Source of the DNA: Rhexocercosporidium sp. MPI-PUGE-AT-0058
Lineage: Eukaryota > Ascomycota > Leotiomycetes > Helotiales
DNA length: 64,000 nt
Reading direction: 5' to 3'
Assembly (NCBI GenBank): GCA_020746875.1
Contig: JAGTJL010000009.1
Coordinates: forward strand, 868,001-932,000
The stretch's first letter is position 1. Every line of letters begins with the position of its first letter. Both the position numbers and the translations under genes were made by a program. This document shows positions 22,596 to 33,122 of this stretch, one piece after another. The notes below the pieces were generated by a model. The model searched no databases and was not told the DNA's origin. It worked only from the letters and a program-made list of their open reading frames with translations.

Positions 22596-24270
22596 TTACT
22601 CCGATCTCTTGTCCACCTTTGGAATCATCCACCAAGTCGCCGCCATGCACACGAAAAGGCCGATACAAATCGGGTGCAATACAAAAGTTCCCACTTGTTG
22701 TGCGATCATTCCCGTCATGAAGGGAGCTACAGCTCCTCCTGAAGTTCCAATTGAGCCAATGACTGACAGCGAGGATATTTGCATGTGTCGAGGAATAAGT
22801 CGTTGAAAGATATGGATTGCTGCTGGCGACACTGGGCCAAGGAGGAAGCCGGAGAACGCAACTGCAACAGAGTTGCCGATGATGGAGGGTACGAACCAGA
22901 TCAGCAGCTCAAGGATCAAGGCCTAAATTCTATCAGTCAAGAATGTTTGATGGAGCTGAGAAAGACTTACACCAGCGGTAACAGCGAAAACAAACGGTCG
23001 TTCACCTGTCTTGTGCGCAAGAAATGAGAGCGTGAACCGACCTCAGCCTGTCAGCACCTCCCCCAACCTGGATGATTTGAAACTTACCGAGCGTGATACC
23101 AGCCCAAAAACCAGATGTAACATAGCCGACTTTGCTTGGATCTCCATTTCGAAATTGGACTAGGAAAGAAATGATCCATCCTGAGATAGCCACTTCTGCA
23201 CCCTGATACGCGAAGATAAATAATGCACCCAAGACAGTCGGCTTGTGTGACATCAGCGTTCTGAACGATTTGAAATTCCGCTGAGTACTAGACTGCGTTC
23301 CGGCAGTTGATTGTACATTACTTATCGAGATATCGGATTCACGCTCGTGGTCCCAGAATGACCATGGTGCGAAGCAGCAGTTAAAAACTGCGATGCCTAA
23401 GAGGATGAAATAATATCGTGACCATACGTAGCCATTGGATACTAGGGCTGTAGCGATGATAGGACCGATCGTTCCACCAATGCCATATGCGCCTTGATAT
23501 GCGCCGAGTAGAGCTGTGTTGTTTGCTAGGTTGGCGCAGAAGACTTGGCAGATAGCGAGGTTTATCGACATGCCTATTCCGAGGAAGAAAAATCTAACCT
23601 CCTGTCAGCTAAAAGGAAATCGAAGTTACTCGAGGATACTTACGATGCGCAAACGATAGGGAAGGGGGGTGTCGCAACAAGTCCGACGTAGCCGATGATC
23701 AACAATAGTTCGGAAATCACCAAACACTTTGCTTGTCCAATTCTTCTTGACAATGCACTTAAGAAGAAGGCTGCAGTAACAAATCCAATGGCATTGCAGA
23801 CGAAAATAATAGAGACAGTGCCGTAATCGATATTATACTTCCTGGTAGATCTTAGCGATGTCTTCCCTAACCTAATGAGGGCCGCCTCACCTCTCGATAC
23901 TTTCGATCAAAGCCCCTGGAGCAGAATCGTTCATTCCATTCGATAGAGCCATAAAACAGGAAGCAAGAACTCGGAACCGGTTCTTGTAAGGTTCCCATAT
24001 TGTTTGCATTTCATCAGAACCATGAACTGCGGCTTCGCTTAATCGGCTTTCAACTCGAATGTTCGGGCTCGGGCTCGAAGTCTCTACGTCGGAAGCTACC
24101 AAATCCCCATGGACATCACGTTGTGGTATTTCATTCATCTCAATGTCAAGAGGATGAGTTAAGACCGGAAGCGACACAGCACCAGCTGAAATTTGTCCTC
24201 TTTCGGGTTGTTCAGCGGATACATCCTGATGTTCGATGGTGATCCAGCCACTTAGGTTCGTAGAAGACAT
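22596..24270 (-). CDS. MFS transporter, 493 aa
   Basis: Five exons: 24270-23891, 23841-23644, 23593-23088, 23041-22971 and 22922-22596. A cytosolic N-terminal tail of about 100 aa precedes the helices. The body has alternating hydrophobic segments consistent with about 12 helices. The first-half Gly-rich helix is YQGAYGIGGTIGPIIATAL. The second half contains TSGFWAGITLGRFTLSFL and a C-terminal pair ending before a short basic tail, PKVDKRSE. The shape matches the fungal MFS group related to yeast Bsc6 and FHS/fucose-type permeases, often annotated generically as general substrate transporters. The substrate cannot be inferred and the location is probably plasma membrane. No enzyme gene is immediately adjacent to suggest a cargo. 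Confidence 0.9.
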
Positions 24271-25188
24271 GACGACTGATTTGTATATGCTGAGATGAAT
24301 AGAAGTGAGTAGTATTTTGAGACTGAATGAATGTATGATATCCGAAGCTCATCTGCCTTTCTTTTTGTCAAAACGTCGAGGGATGAATGTGGACAATGAA
24401 AGCTTGGGATTATTGTGGCGGACGGTACACACGGTACATATTACTCACATATCTATAAGCTCGAGAAGTCTATGCAAGCTGACGCTGAAATGACGCTCGT
24501 AACTACTTGGTAGGTGCTGACAAAAGTGCGAAAGTGGGGGACGGAAGTCTATCACGTGCTAAACCCCATATTCTCCAGCTCTCTCGACGTCGATGGGCTT
24601 GAGACACATTCTGAAGGGCTAGTAATAAAGACTGAGACAGATGCATCATATTGAGTAGACATCTTGCATGGGAAAGTCTGCGAAAAGGAGGACGCACTAT
24701 TTGGGAGAATGCGCAAGTTTGAAGCAGTCTTAACACTTCTCAAAGGCGCACATCTAAAGTGGGGAGAGGATATGAAACCGAGTGACTTGACTCTCAAACA
24801 AGACTCAACCAATTAGGATTTTGACAGCTTTTGATTTAAGTGCTGTATCTGGTGTCTCGACTCTCGTCCGACACCGCTGATTCAAGAAGCACCAGGTCCA
24901 CATTTGCATAAATCAAGATGATCCATTAAATAGGAGAGAGCCCGACTTCCAACGGTAAATGAATGGGTTTGAAGCGACATCGCGTTATTGTCTTGTTTAC
25001 AAAGGAGTTGAGAGCCGAAGAGGCGAGGGAAGAGTTCCAATGCGGCCGCTAGCGTAGCACGTGCTTCTTCGCATGAAAACCTCACTGTTGCTCACAGCGT
25101 CTCCTTCTCAAGCCTCAAGCTTCACGCCACAACCCCTCGATCAAGTATCACCCAATCTCAAGTCTCTTTACCTCTGTAATCACTAATC
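24271..25188. other. Intergenic between divergent genes
   Basis: Upstream regions of the MFS gene (leftward) and the ZNF706-like gene (rightward). Short random frames only. I saw nothing else. Confidence 0.5.
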
Positions 25189-25588
25189 ATGGCGCGCGGA
25201 CTCCAGAAGGTACACAGAATCCCAAACCCAAATCTTCAGCAGCTGATCACGACGCTAACCCACCGCCTAGATCGAATCCCAGCAGAAGGCGGCTGAGAAA
25301 GCCAAGAAGGGCGGCAATTCTACCCTCAAGAAGGACAAGGGAATGAAATTTCAATGCGTACGTTCTGTCTGTCTCCATGTGATCTTTACTGATCTCGTGT
25401 AGTCAACCTGTAAAGCAGAGATTGACAACCTCAACAACATGAAGATCCACTGGACCGTGAGTGCCCCCGAGAAGCATGACGAGAGCGGAGATTGATGAAA
25501 ATAGTCCAAACACCCAAAGCTCCCCACACCAACCGATGAGTTCGCGAGTATGGGAAAGGCACCACCAGCTGAGGCGAGCAAGAAGTGA
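25189..25588 (+). CDS. ZNF706-like small zinc-finger protein, 81 aa
   Basis: Four tiny exons: 25189-25209, 25271-25357, 25403-25456 and 25505-25588. The start MARGLQKIESQQKAAEKAKK is nearly the same as the opening of animal ZNF706 and plant At2g23090-type proteins (4F5/SERF-like basic region). A single C2H2-type finger follows, FQCSTCK ... MKIHWTSKHPK, with the spacing Cys-X2-Cys-X12-His-X4-His. The length is typical of the family. These proteins are small nuclear or cytosolic factors, and the human homologue is linked to repression of translation or transcription in stem cells. The fungal role is not established. The C-terminal end is Lys/Ala-rich. The gene is split into four exons of 84 nt or less each, which is why it is easily missed by open-frame scans. 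Confidence 0.92.
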
Positions 25589-26624
25589 ACAGTCTCATTC
25601 ACGTCATGTGAAAAGTGGGATGGATACTGCATGTCACCACTGGGCGAAATGAGTTGATAGAGAGATACCCGGTGTTAGAGAAGATGGATAGATTCGCTTC
25701 TGAAATATTTCCTCAACTCCTCAACTTCGTGGCACACGGTCCCAAAAAATTTATACTCTGGGTAATTGACACGAAGCGCTGTATGTTCGTATCTCCGCCT
25801 GATCCCATCCTTTCTCTACCACCACCACGATGTCCGACGACGCTCGAAAAATGATGAGTAGCCAGGCAAGGATACTTTGATCTGGGAAGCATGTAAATTT
25901 CATGCGTGATACCCGATGAGGCTCTCGGCTGTCTCCCGGCAGTCAGCATGGTAGCATCTACAATATACATATACCTGGTCCTTTTGCTGTAGGCTCGAGG
26001 GCGCGACACCTCTTCGTCGGATCTTTCGCCTCAAAGATCATGTCGGCCTCTCGCAAGTTTCTCACATCTTCTCGTTTGAAAAGTCGGGTGCCTGGGATCT
26101 CTTATTCAGATATTAGCGCCAAGCCCAAATACGCGTATCGCTTCGTCAGGGGGAGTACTTCGCTAAATCTTGGCAGCGAACACGCGTGTTGACTTCCTAT
26201 GGAGTTGAAACAGCACCCATACCTACACGTTGTCTTTCCCAGGTATAGGTAACATCGCAAATCGGTATCACCAGACGCTTACCACTGATAGCCGATTTAG
26301 ACTTAGTCCCCCATTTTCTCGGTACGAGAAATCTCATCCATGTGGGTACGCACCGTATTTCAACTCGATTTTGTTCCAAATCTGGGTGTCTACATATCAA
26401 CACGAGTATTTCCAAGAGGCCGCGCATACTTTCAAGGAACTCTTGAGATTCGATGTTGGTAGTCATCAATCAAAGGTTTATATTTCGTGCTTTCGTCGTT
26501 CACTTGTCAACATTCTCTCCTTTCACAATCCGTTCTACTTCTGGTTCATCAATTTTTATTTGCGTACATTCCACAACCATCACCATCTTCAGCTTCATCG
26601 TGATCTTTCCTTAAAATCGCAGAT
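25589..26624. other. Intergenic, no supported gene
   Basis: 3' flank of the zinc-finger gene and promoter and leader of the RTA1 gene. The frame upstream of the RTA1 start codon is open in part but does not continue into the protein frame. No repeat is seen. Confidence 0.5.
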
Positions 26625-27731
26625 ATGGCAAAACTCGAGGCTTACAAAGGAGTCTACTACTTCTGGTCCTTTCTCCCTTCTCAACCTGCATCTATCACAT
26701 TCTTGTTCCTGTTCCTCATCACCACTGTTCTTCATTGGTGGCGTATTTATAAACTGCGTACATGGTTCTGCGCTTCGTTCGCGATAGGATGTCTCAGTAG
26801 GTGACTCCATCTGCTTGCAATTGGCACGACAGCGATTTTAACGTCTTCGTATAGGTGAAGTGATTGGCTTCGCTGGACGAGCAGTTGCGTACAACAAATC
26901 GGCCGACATGGGTGCTTATCTTGTGCAAGCTATCTTCTTGGTCATTGCTCCCGCTTTCTGTGAGTACTTTGTATCGCATCTTCCCATCTCTTTTCGAGCC
27001 GCATCGATTTGACTTTATCTGACTGTTCTGCTCATCAAGTTGCCGCCTCGATCTACATGACCCTCAGCCGCATCATTCGAACAGTGAAAGGAGAACACCT
27101 ATCAATCATCCGCATCAATTGGTTGACGAGAACATTTGTCATTGGGGATCTCATTTCCTTGAATGTGCAGTCTGGGGCTTCAGGGTTGAATTCAACACCG
27201 AAACTGGCCCAGATCGGCGAGTATATTGTAGTGGCTGGGCTGTTCATGCAGTTGATTCTGCTAGGATTTTTCTTTGTTGTTGCCATTATCTTCCAGAAAC
27301 GGCTTGCTCAGCAGCCAACGCAAGAATCGTAAGTTGATATGCCAGAAACAGAACCTCTCTCTTGTTCAACATCTCCCCTCCCGAAAATAGTCCCTTGTTG
27401 GAAGCGCTAAGCCTTTCGCTGATACTCACTTCTTTCTAGTTACACAACAGAGAAACCCTGGAGACAAACCCTCTACATGATATACGTCGCCAGCGCCTTC
27501 ATCTTCGGCCGGTCAGTCTTTCGAGTTGTTGAGTACATGCAAGGCCACGATGGTTACTCGTTGACACACGAATGGACTCTGTATACATTCGACGCAGTAC
27601 CGATGTTCATTGTCACAATAATGTTCTGGTACTGGTATCCAGGATATGTCCAGCCTGACGTGGAAGATATTGAGAGGATTGAGCTGGCAAATAGTGGGAG
27701 TAAGCTTTCGAGATTCCGTTGGAGCCAGTAA
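26625..27731 (+). CDS. RTA1-type seven-helix membrane protein, 285 aa
   Basis: Exons 26625-26796, 26855-26959, 27040-27328 and 27440-27731. The protein has about seven hydrophobic helices. Family landmarks include VIGFAGRAVAYN, VIAPAFFAASIYMTLSRI, and RVVEYMQGHDGYSLTHEW, which is the FRxxEf...G...G...HEw block of RTA1/RTM1 proteins. In yeast, RTA1, RSB1 and relatives affect resistance to 7-aminocholesterol and sphingoid-base translocation, and the domain is called 'lipid-translocating exporter'. In most fungi the function is untested. The C-terminal tail is short and hydrophilic. The location is probably plasma membrane or endomembrane. The start MAKLEAYKGVYYFW fits the short extracellular N-terminus of the family. 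Confidence 0.92.
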
Positions 27732-28303
27732 ACGAAGTTCGGATCTCCTTGTGTGCCAGGGTTGAGGAGCAGTGGATTTTTGGTGGCAAAGGGCTTTCTC
27801 GGTGCAGGTAGACTTTTAAGACTAAGGAGGTAGATTCCGGTAGAGCTTCTTTACAAGTTATGCCATGTTGTGAGGTTTTCACGTACTTTTGTAGTGGTAA
27901 ATAGACTTTCTCCTAAAGGAAATACTAAAATCTTGAAATCTCAGCGCTGCCTCCAACCCCAGTGAGTTTTCTCTATCCATATGAATAAAACTGTATTTCG
28001 AGTAGGATTGATAGAGTGATGATTCAATAGTACCCCTCCATTTACTGTTGACTTAAATTCCAGAGTTGATTGGCCATCAGGCATCGTAGTCTGCCCCACC
28101 AGCTTGGCGCGTCATCTTCATTACGAATGATCTCCAAGGCATCAACTTCTATCGTCAATCATCATATCGTTATATCACACTTCCAGTTTAAAGGTCTCTA
28201 AAGATTATGAGAAGCTAGTCTCTGCATGTATTTCATTTCCCGAGCCAGCCCCCGCGAGCATTGACCCGCCCATCACCCCAATTACCCCTCACTCTCCCAA
28301 CCC
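27732..28303. other. Intergenic, no supported gene
   Basis: 3' flank of the RTA1 gene and promoter of the Zn2Cys6 gene at 28304. No distinct motif or frame. Confidence 0.5.
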
Positions 28304-29805
28304 ATGATTCGCAGAAGCCACAAGAAGTCGAGACAGGGTTGTACGGAGTGCAAGCGGAGTCATAAAAAGGTAAATACCATACTGCACGTTTACAGCCATT
28401 GCAGTTTCCCAGGATCAGGCTGCTAACAATGCGGCTTTGAAGTGTGATGAGACTCGTCCGACATGCGTCAACTGCACAATCGCCAAGAAACAATGCTCTT
28501 ACATTCAAGCATCAAAACCTAGTTCCAGTAGCCAGAGTCCCAATGGACAAGGTGTCGGTCTCGTTTCCGATGATCTAGCTAGCTCTCCTAGTCAGAGCCA
28601 CCTCTCTCACACTACCGCCCCGAGCCAACCAGGAACACCAACCCCTTCGCGGGCCGAACCTTATGTCAACATGCTCCACCTCGAACTCTTTCAGAATTTA
28701 ATTTCTGCCAACATTCCAGAGTTTGCCGATGAGTCTGACAAAGCTGAATGGGTCTCGACAACGAATCGAGTAGGTTTTTATTGACATGTCAAACTGCCAT
28801 TACCCGTCGAGTCTACAAATCCTGTTGTTCAAAATTCTCATCTTATAGATCTTCTTCCTGTCATTTTCGAATTTGATTTGCTGACATGATCTAGTATACA
28901 TTCACTTATCCATACATCATGTATGAGTCTCTTGCCTTGTCAGCATTTCAACTCAGCATCATGAACCCTTCAAAATCCGCTATGTATCTAGAGGAGTCGA
29001 CTGCACTGCAAGCACAAGCACTATCCATCTTCAACACTTCATGTCCTACCGTCACATCAGAGAACATACTCCCCTCTTTTCTGTTCTCCGCTGTCCTTGG
29101 TCTACATTTCTTCTGCGACACCTTTTCAACTCCAAGTCCAGACCTCAACGCCTTTCTGGATCGCCTCGTGCAGTCTATCCATCTTCTGAAGGGGATCAGA
29201 GCCATGACTGCAGGGTCATGGGATTACATCAGGACCTCGGATCTCAAGATTCTCCTAGCCGATGATGGCCAGACGCTGGAGCGTGATGACAATGTTACAC
29301 GTGCTTTCGACAATCTCCAGTTGACATTTGCTCAATCCCATACCCTTTCTGCTTTCGAAGCCAAGGTCTACGGAGAAGCTATCACTGCTTTGATAAAAGT
29401 CTATAATTCCCAGTTGCCAAATGGAACTTCCAAGGTACTACCGGATGCAAGGATCGTCATGTCGTGTATGTATTAGAGAGACGCTTCCTTTCATCTTGAC
29501 TCAAAATCTGCTCTCAATCTTGCATTGTCGCTTTACAACCGATCTTGAAGCCCAAAGCTGACTTCGTCTCTCTTCCAGGGCCAATAAATATCTCGGCCGA
29601 ATTTACAGAGCTGTTGGATCAGAGGAAACCCGAGGCGTTAGTCGTGATGGCCCACTTTTCAATCTTACTACACTGCCGAAGGGCATTTTGGGCTGTTGGC
29701 GAAGCTGGAAGGTTTTTGCTTGCTGCTATTGAAGAGTATCTCGGGGATGAATGGGTGGAGTGGCTGGCTATTCCGAAGGAGATAGTACCGCCATTGGAAT
29801 TTTAG
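28304..29805 (+). CDS. Zn2Cys6 transcription factor, 396 aa
   Basis: Four exons: 28304-28369, 28443-28769, 28895-29465 and 29579-29805. The zinc cluster lies at the very N-terminus: GCTECKRSHKKCDETRPTC then NC and QC, giving CX2CX6CX5CX2CX6C, split by intron 1. A Ser/Gln/Pro linker is followed by a helical region ending in SWPINISAEFTELLDQRKPE and a final helix pair with WAVGEAGRFLL and YLGDEWVEWL. This is the C-terminal layout of the Upc2-like or 'sterol uptake'/DUF3468-type small Zn2Cys6 regulators. It is nuclear. It lies 591 bp upstream of the NmrA-like gene on the same strand and near two divergent catabolic-type genes, so it could regulate them. That is inference from position. Confidence 0.9.
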
Positions 29806-30396
29806 GCCCCCAAGTACTCACATTGAAATACCTGTGTCCTGCGTGCTTCGCCGTCTTGGTGCATGAAAGCTTTTCGAGAATTTGCCCGCTTTGATCATGC
29901 CATCTTTGCATTCGTACTATGTTGGCTCTTCAATTCCAAAAGCAAATTCCAGCGAAGATTGTGTCCGTGCTTCGCCACGAATCAGCAAGCATTTTTGGGT
30001 TTACTATACTACAGCATCCCTTATGACTTCACCATTCCAGAGACAATACCGGCAGATTCTTGGCGAGTCGTTTACGGTTCCACTTGGCCCCTGAGCTACA
30101 ACTGGGCTAGCTCGTAAGTAGCGAAACGCTTCGCCATGCTGACATGGTGGTATCTCCCTTGCAAGATCAGCCATACAAAGATATCGCGAACATCCGAGCG
30201 GCTGATGTGAGAGGAGGAGTCGGCACTTTCCTGAGGATAGTTTGATAGGTACATATAAATCGTAAAAGCCGGTCGACAAACATCAAGAGGCGAAACGCCG
30301 TTCCACGAGATCTCTCCCTCCTTCCGAAATACTCTTTCACGGTCGTCAAACCTGACCGTCTGCATTTCTTCGCCTGGTCCATCTTAGCAACCCAGC
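29806..30396. other. Intergenic, no supported gene
   Basis: 3' flank of the Zn2Cys6 gene and promoter of the NmrA-like gene. I looked for CGG triplet pairs like the one at 33012 and did not find a comparable inverted site. Confidence 0.4.
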
Positions 30397-31363
30397 ATGG
30401 CTTCTATCAAAAACGTTGTGATCGCTGGAGTCTGTCATTCTCCTATTTCCAGAAAGTGATGAAGAAGCACTTGACTAATTCAGCCTCTAGGCCTCGGGTA
30501 ATGTTGGCCCAGCGATTCTCAAAGTTTTACTCGACTCTGGCAAATTCAAAATCACCATCTTCACTCGTGAGTCATCAGTAGCGACTTTCCCATCAGCAGC
30601 AAAGGTCGTCAAAGTCGACTACAAGTCTCTCGAGTCTCTCACGTCAGCCTTGCAAGGCCAGGACGCGGTCGTCTCCACTCTCAGTGCATCAGCTCTCTCA
30701 GATCAAACTCTTCTCATCGATGCAGCAATTGCTTCTGGCGTTCAAAGATTCCTGCCGTCCGAATTTGGTTCCGATCTTGAAAATCCCAAAGCTAGAGCTC
30801 TTCCTGTTTACGCCGGCAAGGTAGCGGTTCAGAATTATCTTGTCGGGAAGGCCAAATCTAACCCAGAGTTCTCGTATACCATCATTCGCAATGGTTTCCT
30901 TCTTGACTGGGGTATTCAGGTCGGATTCATCATTAACACCAAAGGCTTCAAGCCCGCCATCTACGGTTCTGGGGATCAAGAATTCTCTGCCACATCACTT
31001 GCTGCTGTTGGTCAAGCTGTGGTTGGAGTCTTAGATCATCCAGTAGAGACAAATAACAGAGTTACGTATGTCGAGGAGATTGCGCTCTCTCAAAATAGAC
31101 TGCTGGCTTTGGCAAAGAAGCTCACACCTAACCGTTCCTGGGAGCCTATTCATGTGGACCTGGATGCAATGAAAGCTACTTCGGATGCGAGACTAGAGCA
31201 AGGGCTGTTTGACGATGAAACCTTCTTTCCGTACATTTACATGGCAGGTTTTGGAGAGGGGTATGGGGCGAAATTGGAGAAGGTTGACAATGAGCTTTTG
31301 GGTGTCAAGAGAATAACTGAGGCCGATGTTGAGACAATTATGAAACCTGTGGTTCAAGCATAG
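30397..31363 (+). CDS. NmrA-like / isoflavone-reductase-like NAD(P)-binding protein
   Basis: Two exons, 30397-30429 and 30491-31363, give 301 aa. The N-terminal dinucleotide motif is VVIAGASGNVGPAIL (GxxGxxG), created only after splicing the 61-nt intron. Other PCBER/NmrA-family landmarks are AVVSTLS, the block RFLPSEFGSDL, a Lys in YAGKVAVQNYL at the usual catalytic position, and the segment TIIRNGFLLDW. Members are either NADPH-dependent reductases of aromatic substrates or redox-sensing regulators such as NmrA. The retained Lys and the gene's position beside dehydrogenase and amidohydrolase genes favour an enzyme, but the substrate is unknown. The protein is soluble and cytosolic. The 3' end lies 164 bp from the convergent dehydrogenase gene. 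Confidence 0.92.
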
Positions 31364-31527
31364 CGGGGTTTTGTGCACATTGCTATCGAAACAGTCTCCA
31401 ATGAATGCATTTGCCTCACCTAAAAGAAGAGATTAACTCAGCTGCATGGATAAACTCATATCACGACCAAAGGAGAACACCCAATCTTATTTTCAAGGTC
31501 TGAGATAATTAAGCTTCAGCATAGCGA

Positions 31528-32703
31528 TTATACCAAACGGTGAAGCACCTCGTGCCCCTCAAGCCAGCGCTCAACATTCTCTGCAGTCTCGGCATACCAA
31601 GTATTCATCAATCCCTCATCAACATATCCCATATGCGGAGTAGTAAGAACGACCGAGCGCCCATCCACGCCCCAATAATTATTCCGTCTCCAGGGACTTC
31701 CAGCTGGCAGTGGCTCAATATCAAAAACATCCAACGCAGCTCCTCGAATCCTACCCTTCTCCAAAGTCTCGATCAAGGCGTCCTGACCAATCAAAGGTCC
31801 ACGAGAAGGATTGACAAGTATCGACGACCGCTTCATTTTGCTTAGCTCCTCGAAGTCAACTATGCCCCGCGAGCGATCACTTAGGACATAATGCAAGCTC
31901 ACAACATCTGCGTTGCTAAATAGTTCTTGCTTCTGTACCACCTGGAAAGTCTTGCCTCCGTCGATTCCGCTGTCAGGAGATAGTCCTACAGAGACGGCCA
32001 TCTCGTCGGCTTTCTTCTGAGTGAGGTTCTCGCTCCAGCAGATGACCTGCATACCCCAAGCGAGATGGGCTACACGAGCCACGGCAGCACCTAGACGTCC
32101 CAAACCAACAATACCCAATCTCAATCCAGGCAAACCCATCGCGAGACGACTCTGCCAACCAGTACTAGTCTTCAGAACAGCGTCATCAGCAGCAACGTTT
32201 CTAGCCAGTGCTAGTATCAAAGCCCATGTATGCTGTGTCGTTGGATGCAAGTTTCCCTTTTTGATGTTGGGACGCGCTGGCCCAGTTTGATCAGTTCGAC
32301 CCAGTCCAGGCGCTGCAACCACGGTGATGCCTAACTCTCGCGCTGCCTTGAGATCGAACGTTTCAAATTGTGTACCAGTTGCTAGCAGTAATTTCAAATT
32401 CGGTAGCTGGCGTAACAGTGAACCAGGAAACGCAGTACGCTCACGCATGGTGGAGATCATGTCGAAGGGACGAAGTCGTTCGACGAGGCGAGCAGTCTCG
32501 GCATCATTGCTTGGTACGATGGTGTCTTTGAATGTGGCAATCTTCACTTTTGAAGGTGGAATACCAGCAAAATGAGTTTTTGATGTGTCTAGGTAGTCGT
32601 CGAGGATAGCGAGAGCGGGACGTCCGATGTGGGATTTAGACCTTGTCGTCATGGCTCGTCGCAAAAGTAAGGGAGTGAAACTTCGGGGCATCGTAATTGC
32701 CAT
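31528..32703 (-). CDS. D-isomer-specific 2-hydroxyacid dehydrogenase, 391 aa
   Basis: Single-exon gene. The ATG at 32703 is the first one; the frame stays open further upstream but without an ATG. After an N-terminal stretch rich in Arg/Ser/Thr (MPRSFTPLLLRRAMTTRS), which could be a mitochondrial presequence, the protein has the two-part fold of the family. The nucleotide site is GIVGLGRLGAAVARVA. The catalytic residues are Arg in LVNPSRGPLI, Glu in LDVFDIEPL and His in TTPHMGY. It should interconvert a 2-keto acid and a D-2-hydroxy acid with NAD(P)H. Fungal relatives are commonly annotated as D-3-phosphoglycerate dehydrogenase-like, but this one lacks an ACT domain, so serine synthesis is unlikely. 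It diverges from the amidohydrolase gene across 419 bp. Confidence 0.93.
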   Translation of the reverse strand: MAITMPRSFTPLLLRRAMTTRSKSHIGRPALAILDDYLDTSKTHFAGIPPSKVKIATFKDTIVPSNDAETARLVERLRPFDMISTMRERTAFPGSLLRQLPNLKLLLATGTQFETFDLKAARELGITVVAAPGLGRTDQTGPARPNIKKGNLHPTTQHTWALILALARNVAADDAVLKTSTGWQSRLAMGLPGLRLGIVGLGRLGAAVARVAHLAWGMQVICWSENLTQKKADEMAVSVGLSPDSGIDGGKTFQVVQKQELFSNADVVSLHYVLSDRSRGIVDFEELSKMKRSSILVNPSRGPLIGQDALIETLEKGRIRGAALDVFDIEPLPAGSPWRRNNYWGVDGRSVVLTTPHMGYVDEGLMNTWYAETAENVERWLEGHEVLHRLV

Positions 32704-33122
32704 TCTGTGAAGAGTATGGGAGGAAGAGGTGAAGATGGTTGATGTGGTTGAGGCAGATCTCGCAGAAGGATATGTTGACAACTTAGCGAGGCCGCAGTTC
32801 GCTCCGGAGGGCGCTTTCGGCGACTGGGCACGAGTTAGATTAGAGGAAGGCGTGGGGTCGCTGATACTTTTTTTGTGGAAAATGACCCAAATAATGCGTC
32901 TCGATTCCGGTACATAAGGCCTTCGCTCAGGATGAATATCAAATGGGATCGATCAATCAGGACCAAAGGCAATTGCTGTCAACAAACAACCCCAATTCGC
33001 TTAAAAGATTGCTTCCGGCAAGTGACCCCGGAAGTTGACCGAGATCCACTTTTCAAGCAACCTCTCTTTTCATTCATTCCAATTAGTCTTCTCTCCCCCT
33101 CGTCATCCCACCCTTGAAAGCC
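32704..33122. promoter_or_regulatory. Divergent promoter, dehydrogenase and amidohydrolase genes
   Basis: The 419-bp gap between start codons pointing apart is short enough to be one shared regulatory region. It contains the palindromic site listed at 33012-33034. A pyrimidine-rich stretch (about 33060-33115) lies just before the amidohydrolase start. Confidence 0.5.
33012..33034. promoter_or_regulatory. Candidate Zn2Cys6 operator, inverted CGG-N9-CCG
   Basis: The sequence is CTTCCGG, nine bases, then CCGGAAG: perfect 7-bp inverted arms holding facing CGG and CCG triplets. Zn2Cys6 dimers are known to read such inverted triplets with a spacing specific to each factor. It lies about 90 bp upstream of the amidohydrolase start and about 310 bp from the dehydrogenase start. 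The regulator is not known; the factor encoded at 28304 is the nearest candidate. Confidence 0.45.
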
